64,000 nt of DNA from Bacillus_AB infantis_C (GCF_050107595.1 NZ_JBNILH010000010.1:62001-126000); one strand, 5' to 3'; shown: positions 17,163 through 25,964, counted from the first letter of the stretch. The notes: generated from the letters alone by a model not told the origin. Numbers and translations are program-made.

Positions 17163-17238
17163 AAAATCCACTCCTTCTATAAGTCACAATTGCTAGTCTA
17201 AACCCTATATATACGGTTTTAAGTACTATCCAGCACAT
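17155..17238 (-). CDS. Candidate 27-codon leader ORF of the McrBC-like operon
   Basis: ATG at 17238 preceded by GGAGGG with 4-5 nt spacing. The product would be MCWIVLKTVYIGFRLAIVTY plus RRSGFCD. Its TGA (17157-17155) lies just past the GTG start of the 434-residue gene, so the two frames overlap by a few bases. This layout fits translational coupling or a regulatory leader peptide. A TATAAT lies about 35 nt further upstream. No similarity recognised. Confidence 0.4.
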   Translation of the reverse strand: MCWIVLKTVYIGFRLAIVTYRRSGFCD

Positions 17239-17383
17239 TAATCCCTCCATAATTTTAGGCAATTTAGGTATATTATATCAAATTTGCAAAAATTAACATT
17301 CAAAATATTTTTAATATAATATTGTATTCCTGTCTCTTGAGCACTTACTAAATCAAATAAAAAACTATTGAGATGTTAACTAT

Positions 17384-17421
17384 AAAAAACAAGGCTATCC
17401 CTTAAGAGATAGCCCTGTTTT
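17384..17421. terminator. Bidirectional hairpin terminator
   Basis: GGCTATC and GATAGCC stem (17393-17414) with AAAAAC on one side and GTTTTC on the other. It could end transcription of the rlmD remnant on the minus strand or shield the promoter of the McrBC-like operon. Confidence 0.65.
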
Positions 17422-17479
17422 CTTTAAGGAGAAATCTGAAAGACAATTGTAAGTTCAGTGATAATTAAAAGTTAGTTTA

Positions 17480-18023
17480 CTCCCCAACACCCACTTCGTA
17501 ACAACCTCCAAATTCGCCGTCTGCGGAAACAAATCCACCGGCTGCATATACTCCATCCTATACTCCGGATCCAGCACCGCATTATCCTTCGCCAATGTAG
17601 ACGGGATACAGGACACATAATCACCCATTTTTAGGCTTAACTTTCAAAATCTTTTTCACCAGCGCCTGGTCAAGCCCGGTCCTTGGCGAGTCAGAGGCCA
17701 ATGGTACCTACGCAGCAGTAGGCGCCTGCGACTTTTTCTTTGCCTGTGAGGCTGGCGCTATTTTGACTTCGTTATAGAGCTTTGACGGTCTACTCGGAGT
17801 TGAACTGGAAGAAGGTCCGGGCAGACAGCACGAGGGAGAAATCCCCGAATGTTTCCTGGATGTATTCTTCCCCCTGCATATGGCGCGTTTCTTTTCCGAA
17901 GATCAGAAATGTTTATTCATCGTTGATGTTTTGCATGCTTGATTTGACCTGCGGTAGCCTTTTGGTGATTTCTGTGATGAACTGCTCTTTTTTCGGCAGG
18001 TCTTTGTTTGATGACGATCTGAA
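17480..18023 (-). pseudogene. rlmD remnant 1 (3' two-fifths, internal deletion)
   Basis: The plus-strand text parallels the intact rlmD (from about 32600 to 33325) at perhaps 85-90 percent identity, e.g. CTGCATATACTCCATCCTATACTCC and CGCAGCAGTAGGCGCCTGCG. About 180 bases equivalent to 32801-32980 are missing, and stops and frameshifts abound. It ends four bases before hairpin repeat copy 3. It cannot make a functional methyltransferase. Confidence 0.88.
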
Positions 18024-18027
18024 AGAA

Positions 18028-18080
18028 AGTGCCAGACCCCACAAGCTTAAAAGTATTAGCTAATGGGGGATCAGGCACCT
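18028..18080 (+). repeat. Dispersed hairpin repeat, copy 3
   Basis: AGTGCCAGACCCCACA...ATGGGGGATCAGGCACCT with loop AAAGTATTAGCTAAT. It directly abuts the break in rlmD remnant 1. Confidence 0.88.
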
Positions 18081-18206
18081 ATTCCTTTAAGGTGCGGCCA
18101 ACTTATTTGGAGCATGCAATTTGCACTTCAAATAACTTCAAGTACAAAATTCAGTCTAAATCAAGTAAAATATCCACTAGAGGCATTTATACATGGGGGT
18201 AAAAAA

Positions 18207-19760
18207 ATGAGCGTATTATACGTAAAAGATTTAAGCCACGGCTTTGGTGATCGTGCGATTTTTAATGATGTGTCTTTTCGTCTTTTGAAAGGTGAGCATG
18301 TTGGACTTGTTGGGGCAAATGGTGAGGGTAAGTCTACTTTCATGAATATTGTAACTGGCAAGCTGCAGCCCGATGAGGGAAAAGTAGAGTGGTCAAGAAA
18401 AGTTCGCGTTGGTTATTTAGATCAGAACTCTGTACTTCAAAAAGGGACGACGATGCGAGAGGCTTTGAGTACTGCCTTTCAATATCTATTTGATGCTGAA
18501 GCGGAGATCAATGAACTTTATGGAAAAATGGGTGATGAAGGTGCTGATATCGAGGCACTGCTTGCTGAAGTTGGAGAGCTGCAGGAAACGTTGGATAGTA
18601 ACGATTTCTATCAGATTAACTCAAAGGTTGAGGAAGTTGCGCGCGGTCTGGGATTAGACGACGTTGGACTGGATCGGGATGTAGATGATCTCAGCGGCGG
18701 TCAGCGTACGAAAGTGCTGCTGGCTAAGCTTTTGCTGGAAAAGCCTGAAATCCTCTTGCTGGATGAGCCTACGAACTATTTGGATGAACAGCATATCGAA
18801 TGGCTGAAGCGCTATTTACAGGAATACGAAAATGCCTTTATCCTGATTTCACATGATATTCCATTCCTGAACAGTGTTGTTAACTTGATCTATCATATGG
18901 AAAACCAGGAATTGAATCGCTATGTTGGTGACTATGATAACTTCTTGAATATACATGAAATGAAGAAGCAGCAGCTGGAGTCTGCTTACAAGCGCCAGCA
19001 GCAGGAAATTGCTGGTTTAAAGGACTTTGTCGCCCGTAACAAAGCAAATGTCGCGACTCGTAATATGGCGATGTCCCGCCAGAAGAAGCTCGACAAAATG
19101 GAAGTGATTGAGTTGGGGAGAGAAAAGCCGAAGCCGGAATTTCATTTCAAAGAAGCCCGTGCAGCCAGCCGCTGGATTTTCACAGCAGAAGATCTTGTGA
19201 TTGGATACGATGAACCACTGTCCCGCCCGTTGAATTTAAAAATGGAACGCGGACAAAAAATTGCCTTCGTAGGTGCAAACGGTATTGGTAAGTCCACTCT
19301 TTTAAAAAGCATTCTTGGGCTGGTTAATCCGATTTCGGGTAAAGTCGAACGCGGTGAATATCAACACCTCGGTTATTTCGAGCAAGAGGTAAAAGAGGCC
19401 AACTATAACACTTGCATTGAAGAAATCTGGAGCGAATTCCCAAGCATGAACCAGGCTGAAGTCCGCGCTGCTCTTGCAAAATGCGGATTAACAACCAAGC
19501 ATATTGAAAGCAAAGTCGAAGTCCTCTCCGGCGGCGAAAAAGCCAAAGTCCGCCTGTGTAAAATTTTAAACACAGAAACGAACTTACTCATTCTAGACGA
19601 GCCTACCAACCACCTGGATGTCGACGCAAAAGAAGAACTAAAACGTGCTCTAAAAGCCTACCGCGGAAGTATCTTGATGGTATCCCACGAACCTGACTTC
19701 TATCGTGAAATTGCGACCGATATTTGGAATTGTGAGGATTGGACTACGAAGGTGTTTTAA
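18207..19760 (+). CDS. ABC-F family ATPase (YkpA/YbiT-like)
   Basis: 517 residues, two ABC ATPase domains and no membrane segments. Domain 1: Walker A GANGEGKS (about 36-43), signature LSGGQ, Walker B LLLDEPTNYLD. Linker of about 80 residues with charged helices (KKQQLESAYKRQQQEIAGLK). Domain 2: GANGIGKS, LSGGE, LILDEPTNHLD. ABC-F proteins bind the ribosomal E site and act in translation or ribosome protection. The length and linker fit the YkpA/YbiT subfamily. The frame is open upstream to 18063, but that part is repeat sequence; the ATG at 18207 has GGGGGT upstream. The gene lies immediately after rlmD remnant 1 and a hairpin repeat. Confidence 0.92.
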   Translation: MSVLYVKDLSHGFGDRAIFNDVSFRLLKGEHVGLVGANGEGKSTFMNIVTGKLQPDEGKVEWSRKVRVGYLDQNSVLQKGTTMREALSTAFQYLFDAEAEINELYGKMGDEGADIEALLAEVGELQETLDSNDFYQINSKVEEVARGLGLDDVGLDRDVDDLSGGQRTKVLLAKLLLEKPEILLLDEPTNYLDEQHIEWLKRYLQEYENAFILISHDIPFLNSVVNLIYHMENQELNRYVGDYDNFLNIHEMKKQQLESAYKRQQQEIAGLKDFVARNKANVATRNMAMSRQKKLDKMEVIELGREKPKPEFHFKEARAASRWIFTAEDLVIGYDEPLSRPLNLKMERGQKIAFVGANGIGKSTLLKSILGLVNPISGKVERGEYQHLGYFEQEVKEANYNTCIEEIWSEFPSMNQAEVRAALAKCGLTTKHIESKVEVLSGGEKAKVRLCKILNTETNLLILDEPTNHLDVDAKEELKRALKAYRGSILMVSHEPDFYREIATDIWNCEDWTTKVF

Positions 19761-19768
19761 TAACTGAT

Positions 19769-19812
19769 GGTACCTAATGAATTTAGATAATTCACTTGGG
19801 TACCTCTTTTTT
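19769..19812 (+). terminator. Terminator of the ABC-F gene
   Basis: GGTACC...AATT and AATT...GGTACC arms, followed by CTTTTTTATT. Confidence 0.85.
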
Positions 19813-19861
19813 ATTGACCCACATTTTCATAAGAGAGGTCCTTTCATTTTTCAATTTAAAA

Positions 19862-19914
19862 AAGTGCCTTGCCCCACTCACTGTAAAGCATTAGTGAATG
19901 TGGGATAAGGCACC
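19862..19914 (+). repeat. Dispersed hairpin repeat, copy 4
   Basis: AAGTGCCTTGCCCCACTCAC...GTGAATGTGGGATAAGGCACC: arms with compensating changes, loop TAAAGCATTA. Preceded by an AT-rich run, followed by TATTTC. Confidence 0.85.
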
Positions 19915-20144
19915 TATTTCTATTGTCGTGCTCTATATATTCATACGCTAGGGGAAAATTGGTGATTGTAACCGACCAAATTCAAAGACTTTAATACTTC
20001 ACAAAATGGGGGGAAAGGCCCCCGGTCTTACTCCTCCTTGACGCAGTCTTCCACTCTATTTATGATAAAAAAATAAACACTATTCAGAAAAGTACGCTGC
20101 TCATGTTTCTATTGATACTGACTGGATGCAAGAAGGAGGATACC

Positions 20145-20972
20145 ATGTCCGTTAAATTGAATTATGGAAAATTTGAGATTCCAGAAAGGCTGCAAGAAGT
20201 CATTCATTTGCAAAAAGACTTGGATAAGAAGGGGCTGCTGCCATATGGGGATCTATTGGGCCTCTATTATGATTATGAAGGCGTTGATTCCAGATATTTG
20301 AATACGCCGCTTGATGTTATATCGTTTGCAAGGCCAGGGATAGACGGAATTCATTTCGGTTTCCTAACAGATTTCGGAAGTGTAAGTGACTTACATAATG
20401 CATATATTGTGAGGGTTTCTCCCATGGATTTTGACGACCCGGTAAAGCTCGTGGCCAGAAATCTTGAAGACTTTCTGAGTATTGCTGTCTATACTCCGCA
20501 TGTACTGGACGCCATTGAACTCTCGTCAAGCCCTGAAGACGTTGAGAAATACATAAAACAGAGCGAAGAATACAGCGACGAAAACCGAAGAACTGTGGTA
20601 AAAGCCGTTCAGGAAGCTCTTCAGCTTCAGCCAATTGACTCTCTATCTTATTATCTGCAAAAAGTAAATAATGAGCGTGAAGAATCTGTACAATTTAAGA
20701 CGGAAGATGGGGTCGGTGTGGTGAGCCATATAGAAAATAACGCTGAAAAGACGCACTCACCTTTTCAATTGGAAAGAGGACAGACATTAGACTTAGCTCG
20801 TGTAAGAGACTTTTTCGAACATGCCCCCCTCCCTTTAAAATACGTGTTCCTTAGGGATGCACAGTCAAAAGCATTGCTATACGACCATGAGGAAGTAAAA
20901 GCTTATCTTAAAGAAAAGCTTTATGAAATGAACTTGAAAGATGAAGCGGAAAGAATATCCTGGCCGGAATAA
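20145..20972 (+). CDS. Hypothetical cytoplasmic protein
   Basis: 275 residues, not recognised. The ATG at 20145 has a perfect AAGGAGG 7 nt upstream. An earlier in-frame ATG at 20103 would add a short hydrophobic peptide ending in Cys but has no ribosome site; it is noted because it mimics a lipobox (LILTGC). The first half has a compact alpha/beta pattern (DVISFARPGIDGIHFGFLTD, NAYIVRVSPMDFDDPVKLVA) reminiscent of SUKH/SMI1-type proteins, but this is a weak impression. It is transcribed alone and ends at a good terminator. Confidence 0.75.
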   Translation: MSVKLNYGKFEIPERLQEVIHLQKDLDKKGLLPYGDLLGLYYDYEGVDSRYLNTPLDVISFARPGIDGIHFGFLTDFGSVSDLHNAYIVRVSPMDFDDPVKLVARNLEDFLSIAVYTPHVLDAIELSSSPEDVEKYIKQSEEYSDENRRTVVKAVQEALQLQPIDSLSYYLQKVNNEREESVQFKTEDGVGVVSHIENNAEKTHSPFQLERGQTLDLARVRDFFEHAPLPLKYVFLRDAQSKALLYDHEEVKAYLKEKLYEMNLKDEAERISWPE

Positions 20973-21093
20973 TGAATTTGAGCTTTCCGCTCTGCAGGGC
21001 TGTTAATGTATAGATTTAGTAGCCGGACGGCTTCATCTCCTACATCCAAAGATATTACAGGTGCAAAGAAAGCAGTTGGCAACTAAATTAGAC

Positions 21094-21126
21094 AAAGGAT
21101 ACTCTTTTATGGAGTATCCTTTTTTG
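21094..21126 (+). terminator. Terminator overlapping the end of the convergent lipoprotein gene
   Basis: AAAGGATACTC and GAGTATCCTTT form a perfect stem followed by TTTTT on the plus strand. It serves the gene ending at 20972 and covers the last codons of the convergent gene at 21107. Confidence 0.85.
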
Positions 21127-21502
21127 ATGGTTCTAGTAAGTTTAATAATGAATTTGAAGTTCCTTCATCTAGCTTTGTGTATTTATCATTACCTACTTGA
21201 GTCATCTCCACTACATTATTAGTAACCCAAACATTATAGTTCTTTAATTCATTAGCTTTATTCTTAATTTCGACTTTAAAATCAGGCTCTCTAACCATCT
21301 GTACTTTTGCCGTTTCCCAATATAATTCACTAATTAATGAAACCACTTGTTCAAGGTTACTTTTTGGAATCTGAATATCAGAACGCTCATTTTCGGTATT
21401 TTTAATGATATTGATCTCGTAGTCCGTTGATTGATTATTGTGACAGGCTGTAATTATAAGGCTTAAAACCATTGCGCTCAATAGTAAGCAATAATTTTTC
21501 AT
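21107..21502 (-). CDS. Small putative lipoprotein, unknown function
   Basis: 131 residues. A signal peptide with lipobox (LSLIITAC, Cys 20) predicts export and lipid anchoring. The mature part (about 110 residues) reads as an alpha/beta domain, LEQVVSLISELYWETAKVQM and DFKVEIKNKANELKNYNVWV, of a type seen in small uncharacterised Bacillus lipoproteins. GGGAGGAATAATTT precedes the ATG. A 20-bp perfect palindrome lies 56 nt upstream and may be an operator. No partner gene is adjacent. Confidence 0.78.
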   Translation of the reverse strand: MKNYCLLLSAMVLSLIITACHNNQSTDYEINIIKNTENERSDIQIPKSNLEQVVSLISELYWETAKVQMVREPDFKVEIKNKANELKNYNVWVTNNVVEMTQVGNDKYTKLDEGTSNSLLNLLEPSKKDTP

Positions 21503-21557
21503 AAATTATTCCTCCCTTACATGTTGGACGGTATTTTCGGATAGTTTGTTACATAAA

Positions 21558-21577
21558 TGTATGCTTTAAAGCATACA
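21558..21577. promoter_or_regulatory. 20-bp perfect palindrome upstream of the lipoprotein gene
   Basis: TGTATGCTTTAAAGCATACA is fully self-complementary. It sits upstream of the lipoprotein start and next to the 3' end of rlmD remnant 2. It may be an operator; no regulator family was matched. Confidence 0.45.
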
Positions 21578-21629
21578 CCTTACAGTATCCCAGTCTCTAT
21601 TGAATACAAGTATTAAAAATCTAATGTAT

Positions 21630-21851
21630 AAAAAACAGGCCCCCTCCTCAGGAACCTGCTCCACTCCTACACTAATTCACATACCACTTCAACATGCGCC
21701 GTCTGCGGAAACATATCCACCGGCTGCATATACTCCACTCTATACTCCGGATCCAGCACTGCAATATCCTTCGCCAATGTCGACGGATTGCAGGACACAT
21801 ACACAACCTTCTTTGGCTTCACCTTCAAAATAGTCTTCAACAATGCCTTAA
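21630..21851 (-). pseudogene. rlmD remnant 2 (3' end plus terminator)
   Basis: Near-identical to the last 220 bases of intact rlmD, including its terminator (AAACAGGCCCCC...CAGGAACCTG). The minus strand still encodes KKVVYVSCNPSTLAKDIAVL and MQPVDMFPQTAHVEVV, i.e. the catalytic-Cys tail of the methyltransferase. The homology stops abruptly at hairpin repeat copy 5. Confidence 0.92.
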
Positions 21852-21853
21852 GA

Positions 21854-21909
21854 AAGTGCCTGACCCCCACACACTTTAAAGTATTAACTAGTGTGGAGTC
21901 AGGCACCTA
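21854..21909 (+). repeat. Dispersed hairpin repeat, copy 5
   Basis: AAGTGCCTGACCCCCACAC...GTGTGGAGTCAGGCACC with loop TTTAAAGTATTAACTA. It joins rlmD remnant 2 to the end of the permease gene, 5 bases before its stop, and may terminate the ABC operon. Confidence 0.9.
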
Positions 21910-21914
21910 TTTCT

Positions 21915-22934
21915 CTAACTGGCACTCTTCATTTGTATTTTTGAACGTGCTGATTTTTTAGCACTGAGTCGGAAATAGGTGACCGTGAGTGCAAGGACGA
22001 GGACTGTGCCTTTTACAATTTCAAATGCGTAGTATGGTAAATTCAGCATTGTCAGCCCGTTGAGGAGCACTCCTATTAAAGCTGCTCCAAAAAACGTGCC
22101 CAACGCATTTGGTTTTCCTGCTCCAAGAACAGAGAATCCGACGAAGACAGCGGCTACAGCCTCCATCAGCAAGGAAGCCCCGGAATCTATTTGTCCAGAT
22201 CCAACCCTGGACGCAAAGAGAATCCCTGCCAGCGATGCAAAGATCCCGGATACTACATAAGCAAGGGTTTTCACTTTATTCACATTGGTTCCTGACAACC
22301 GGGCTGCCTCTGCATTCCCTCCGGTCATATACAGGATTCTTCCCCACCGGGTTTTATTCAATACCACGTAAACAGCAGCCACCAATATCAGCATTATGAT
22401 CACTGGGACAGGAATTCCCCATAGTCTTCCCTGCCCAATCCAAAGGAAATTTGGATAAAACTCTCCAGGTGCCTTTCCTCCCGTTGTCAATTCCATGTGG
22501 CTGTAGATAGAATATCCCTCAGTGTATGTGCGGTGCAGGCCTGAAATGATATACATGACCCCTAAGGTTGCCAGCAGATCAGGTATTTTAATTTTTACAA
22601 TAAGAAGGGAGTTAAACAGCCCCACCGCGGCGCCTGCCAAAATCGGGAGGATCAGGACTGCCCAAAGCGGGAGCTCAAACCATACCATCAAAGAAGCTGT
22701 TAAGACCGTCGCAAGGGACATCGTGGATCCTACCGACAAATCAAATCCATCCACAATCAGGGTAAATGTCACTCCTAGAGCCAGCAGGGTGACAATGGAG
22801 ATGGAACGCAGAATATCTGATATATTACTGTAAGAAAAAAATGCCGGATTAACGATGGTGAAATAAACCAAGATCAGAGCCATCAATAGGATGGCACCAT
22901 ATTTATATACAAACTGAAACACTCTGCTGCTCAT
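21915..22934 (-). CDS. Ribose-family sugar ABC transporter permease
   Basis: 339 residues, about eight to ten membrane segments, RbsC/branched-chain-permease family (BPD_transp_2): LRSISIVTLLALGVTFTLIV, DLSVGSTMSLATVL, and the ATPase-coupling loop GGNAEAARLSGTNVNKVK. The ATG at 22934 has AAAGGAGG upstream, within the end of the ATPase gene (32-nt overlap), so the two are translationally coupled. It would form the membrane pore of an importer with the genes at 22903 and 24508. The SAM riboswitch upstream suggests a substrate tied to methionine recycling rather than plain ribose. Confidence 0.92.
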   Translation of the reverse strand: MSSRVFQFVYKYGAILLMALILVYFTIVNPAFFSYSNISDILRSISIVTLLALGVTFTLIVDGFDLSVGSTMSLATVLTASLMVWFELPLWAVLILPILAGAAVGLFNSLLIVKIKIPDLLATLGVMYIISGLHRTYTEGYSIYSHMELTTGGKAPGEFYPNFLWIGQGRLWGIPVPVIIMLILVAAVYVVLNKTRWGRILYMTGGNAEAARLSGTNVNKVKTLAYVVSGIFASLAGILFASRVGSGQIDSGASLLMEAVAAVFVGFSVLGAGKPNALGTFFGAALIGVLLNGLTMLNLPYYAFEIVKGTVLVLALTVTYFRLSAKKSARSKIQMKSAS

Positions 22935-24441
22935 CACTTTCCTCCTTTCCCCCGCTCGCATACAGCAGAATTTTTTCCTGTGTGGCCTCTTCCCTTGATA
23001 ATTCTTTTACAATCATCCCGTCATATATCACTAAGATTCGGTCCGAGACAGTCAGGATTTCTGAAATTTCACTAGTAAGATAGAGAATACCCTTCCCCTG
23101 GTCGGCAAGGCCTTGGATAAGGTCGAAGATTTCCTTCTTTGCACCAATGTCCACACCTTTGGTCGGTTCATCGAAAATATAGAGGTCACTGTCTGCTCCT
23201 GTCCATTTTCCGATCGCCACCTTCTGCTGGTTTCCTCCGCTTAAATGGAGAACCGGATCAGTTGTCCCGCCTGTTTTAACACCCAGGTTTTTAATAATTT
23301 TTTCCGCGTGGCTTTTTTCCGATTTTTTATTCAGGAAAAGAAAAGAGGAAAACGATTTTAGATGAGGGAAAGAAAGATTATGTTCAATCGACTCATTGAT
23401 AAACAATCCCTCTTTCCTCCTTTCTTCCGGAATTAAAACCACACCGGCACGTATCGCATCCGCCGGGCTTTTAAAGGGACCTATTTCCCCATTCATCGTC
23501 ATTTCACCTGATTCTGTTTTCGCAAGGCCGAACAAAATTCGCGCCAGTTCTGTTTTTCCTGCTCCAACCAGCCCTGCGACTCCTACTATCTCTCCCCTTG
23601 AAACCGAAAGACTGGCATTTTTCACTAACCCGCCATCACTTATCCCATTGACCTCTAACAGTTTCTTCCCGGGTACCGTTTTTTGTTTTTCTGTGATTTG
23701 AATCTCTTTGCCAAGCATCGCCTCGACAATTTCCTGATGGGTAGCTTGTGTTGTTTTAAAGGTCTGAATGGTTTCACCGTCTCTCATGACGGTAATCCGG
23801 TCACTTATTTCAAATACTTCCGGCAGCCGGTGAGAAATGAAGATGATGCCCATCCCCTGCGCCTTCAGCTTTCTCACAATATTAAAAAGATATTTTGTTT
23901 CCTCGATCGACAGCGGGGCAGTCGGTTCATCCAAAATGATGATGCCCGCTTCTTTGACCAGGCCTCTGGCGATCAGTACCATTTGCTTTTGAGCGAGGGT
24001 CAGCTCTGAGACATATTGGTCTACAGCTATTTGCTCTTCATTCAGGAGAGCAAGAATTTCTTCTGCTTTTCGCTTCAGCTCCTTTTTTGAGACGAAAAAA
24101 CGGTTTCCTCCGGCAAAGGAATCAAGCAGAATATTCTCCGCCACTGTCAGCTGCGGCACCAATGCCGTATCCACCTCCTGGTAAACACAGTGGATGCCCA
24201 GATCCTTCGCCTCTTTTGGTGAATGGATCGTGACTGGCTTTCCGTTAAGATAAATATCGCCTTCATCATGGCTGTAAGCACCCGCCAGAATTTTGATAAG
24301 CGTACTTTTACCCGCACCATTGGCCCCCAATAAAGCATGTACTTCCCCAGAGGCCAAATGCAGTCCAGCTCCCTTCAAAGCCTTTGCTGCACCAAAGCTC
24401 TTGGATATATTTCTCATTTCAAGTAGTGTTGCACCCATCAT
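22903..24441 (-). CDS. Ribose-family sugar ABC transporter, double ATPase
   Basis: 512 residues, RbsA-type fused ATPase. N-terminal domain: Walker A GANGAGKS, a degenerate signature (LTLAQKQ, as usual in this family) and Walker B IIILDEPTAPL. C-terminal domain: GLVGAGKTEL, LSGGNQQK, FDEPTKGVDIG. The ATG at 24441 follows AAAGGAGG. It energises import for the permease at 21915-22934. Order is binding protein, ATPase, permease, all minus strand, read from the SAM riboswitch at 25.7-25.9 kb. Confidence 0.94.
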   Translation of the reverse strand: MMGATLLEMRNISKSFGAAKALKGAGLHLASGEVHALLGANGAGKSTLIKILAGAYSHDEGDIYLNGKPVTIHSPKEAKDLGIHCVYQEVDTALVPQLTVAENILLDSFAGGNRFFVSKKELKRKAEEILALLNEEQIAVDQYVSELTLAQKQMVLIARGLVKEAGIIILDEPTAPLSIEETKYLFNIVRKLKAQGMGIIFISHRLPEVFEISDRITVMRDGETIQTFKTTQATHQEIVEAMLGKEIQITEKQKTVPGKKLLEVNGISDGGLVKNASLSVSRGEIVGVAGLVGAGKTELARILFGLAKTESGEMTMNGEIGPFKSPADAIRAGVVLIPEERRKEGLFINESIEHNLSFPHLKSFSSFLFLNKKSEKSHAEKIIKNLGVKTGGTTDPVLHLSGGNQQKVAIGKWTGADSDLYIFDEPTKGVDIGAKKEIFDLIQGLADQGKGILYLTSEISEILTVSDRILVIYDGMIVKELSREEATQEKILLYASGGKEESDEQQSVSVCI

Positions 24442-24507
24442 GCTGCCTCCTTTAAAAAAGGAAAACATCAGGCGGCCTTTAACCTAAGGCTGCCTAATGT
24501 CCCTCTG

Positions 24508-25590
24508 TTATTTCCCTTCTTCCAATTCCTTCAGGGTTTCGGTATATCCCTGGTCGCTGTTGCCCCATCCTTCCACGTATTCATTCAGCTCAGTGGTTGT
24601 GATTTGCTCTTCCGGGAGGTCATCTTTTGATACGAACACCGGTGTTAATTTAACATTGTCAGGAGTCTCTTCTCCGGATAATTTTTGATAGGCATAGCGA
24701 ACCTGTATTCTGCCAATATCCTTTGGATCAACAGCTGCAGTTGCCACCCAAGGAGAATTCTTGTCCTGAATCATTTGCAGGTCTTCATCACTCATATCGA
24801 TTCCGTACACTTTGATATCTGTCCGGCCGGCCTGCTGGATAGCACGCACGGCTCCTTTGGCAAATTCATCCCATGCTGCCCAAACTGCTGTAATCTGCCC
24901 TTTCTCCGGATACTGCTTTAAAATGGCTTCCATTTGTGACTGAGTATCCAATGCTGTATTCTGCGTCGCTGCTCCAAATGCCGCGACCTCTTTAATCCCC
25001 GGATTCTGTTCAAGGAATTCCTTATAGGCAACTTGTCTTCGCTCCATCGGCGCAAAGCCGGCTACCCATATTTTAACGATATTTGCGTTTCCATCTGAGT
25101 CCTCAGCCAGTCTCTCAAGAGTGCTTTTTGCCATCTGCTGGTCACCCTGCTCAAGCACGGTCACATCCGGTTCACTAACCTCGGCGTCAAAGGCAACGAC
25201 CGGGATTTCTTTCTCGACCGCCTTTTGGACTCCGGCCGCCAATGCTTCTTTCGTGCCATGGTCTATTAAAATAGCATCAAATCCCTGGTTGATCGCTGCG
25301 TCCAGGTTTGAAGACATTTTCGCCAGGTCACCATCAGAAGTAAAAACTGTGGTAGTTCCGCCGAATTTCGTAACCTGCTCCTTCACACCGTCAATATATT
25401 GAGCAGAAAACGTACCAAGATTTTGCTGCATAATTAATGCGATCTTTTTATCGGCAAGCTGGTTATCACCATTGGTTTTATCGGCCGCCGCCTCTCCCTC
25501 GGTGCTGACGCCTGTCTTTGGCTGGCACCCTGCTGTAAGCAGGATAACGACAAAAATACTTAATAGAAAGCTCCATTTTTTATTCTTCAT
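24508..25590 (-). CDS. Ribose-family sugar-binding lipoprotein
   Basis: 360 residues, periplasmic-binding-protein type 1 (RbsB-like). Signal peptide with lipobox LLTAGC (Cys about 22). The mature protein has the two-lobe pattern: KKIALIMQQNLGTFSAQYID, DAILIDHGTKEALAAGVQKA, and VWAAWDEFAKGAVRAIQQAG with VYGIDMSDEDLQMI. It is the solute receptor of the importer. GGAGAGAG precedes the ATG. The gene is the first after a SAM-I riboswitch about 85 nt upstream. The ligand is predicted to be a pentose or nucleoside derivative of the methionine cycle such as methylthioribose; this is inference. Confidence 0.92.
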   Translation of the reverse strand: MKNKKWSFLLSIFVVILLTAGCQPKTGVSTEGEAAADKTNGDNQLADKKIALIMQQNLGTFSAQYIDGVKEQVTKFGGTTTVFTSDGDLAKMSSNLDAAINQGFDAILIDHGTKEALAAGVQKAVEKEIPVVAFDAEVSEPDVTVLEQGDQQMAKSTLERLAEDSDGNANIVKIWVAGFAPMERRQVAYKEFLEQNPGIKEVAAFGAATQNTALDTQSQMEAILKQYPEKGQITAVWAAWDEFAKGAVRAIQQAGRTDIKVYGIDMSDEDLQMIQDKNSPWVATAAVDPKDIGRIQVRYAYQKLSGEETPDNVKLTPVFVSKDDLPEEQITTTELNEYVEGWGNSDQGYTETLKELEEGK

Positions 25591-25673
25591 TTTCTCTCTC
25601 CATTATTGTTTTTTTTTATGCTTTTGCTTTGACCCCTTTGATGCTGACCTGTAAATCACTCCTTTTATAACAT

Positions 25674-25900
25674 AAAAAAGCCTCTTTCTCCGTAGAGAAA
25701 GAGGCTGAAGATTATGTATCGAATCTCCACACCTCTTATCTCCCAGAAAAGAAAAATCTCCTCTGTTGGAATTAGCACCGTGCCTTAAAGGTATTTACAT
25801 ACCGGCGCAAATCTTGCTAGCGCCCCGTTTCACAACGGAATTACGGTCGGTTGCTGGGCTTCATCGGGCCAAATCCCTCCGCCTGCTCTCGATAAGAGTT
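25674..25900 (-). promoter_or_regulatory. SAM-I (S-box) riboswitch with terminator
   Basis: On the minus strand CTCTTATC (25898-25891) pairs with GATAAGAG (25741-25734) as P1. Between them are all S-box hallmarks: GAGAGCAGGCGGAGGGA, GGCCCGATGAAGCCCAGCAA (kink-turn) and GGTGCTAATTCC. An expression platform follows: AGCCTCTTTCTC-CGTA-GAGAAAGAGGCT and six T (25706-25674). High SAM should favour termination and shut off the ABC importer. Confidence 0.97.
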
Positions 25901-25935
25901 GAAAGCTTGCTATTAATTTTGATTACCTGTGCTGA

Positions 25936-25964
25936 ATATTAACATCAAAATTAAATGTACGCAA
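25936..25964 (-). promoter_or_regulatory. Sigma-A-type promoter for the riboswitch transcript
   Basis: TTGCGT and TAATAT separated by 17 nt on the minus strand, about 30 nt before the 5' strand of P1. Confidence 0.6.

Noticed and set aside
18063..18206. 48-codon N-terminal extension of the ABC-F protein
   Set aside because: It covers the end of a hairpin repeat, lacks a ribosome site, and the ATG at 18207 has one and matches family length.
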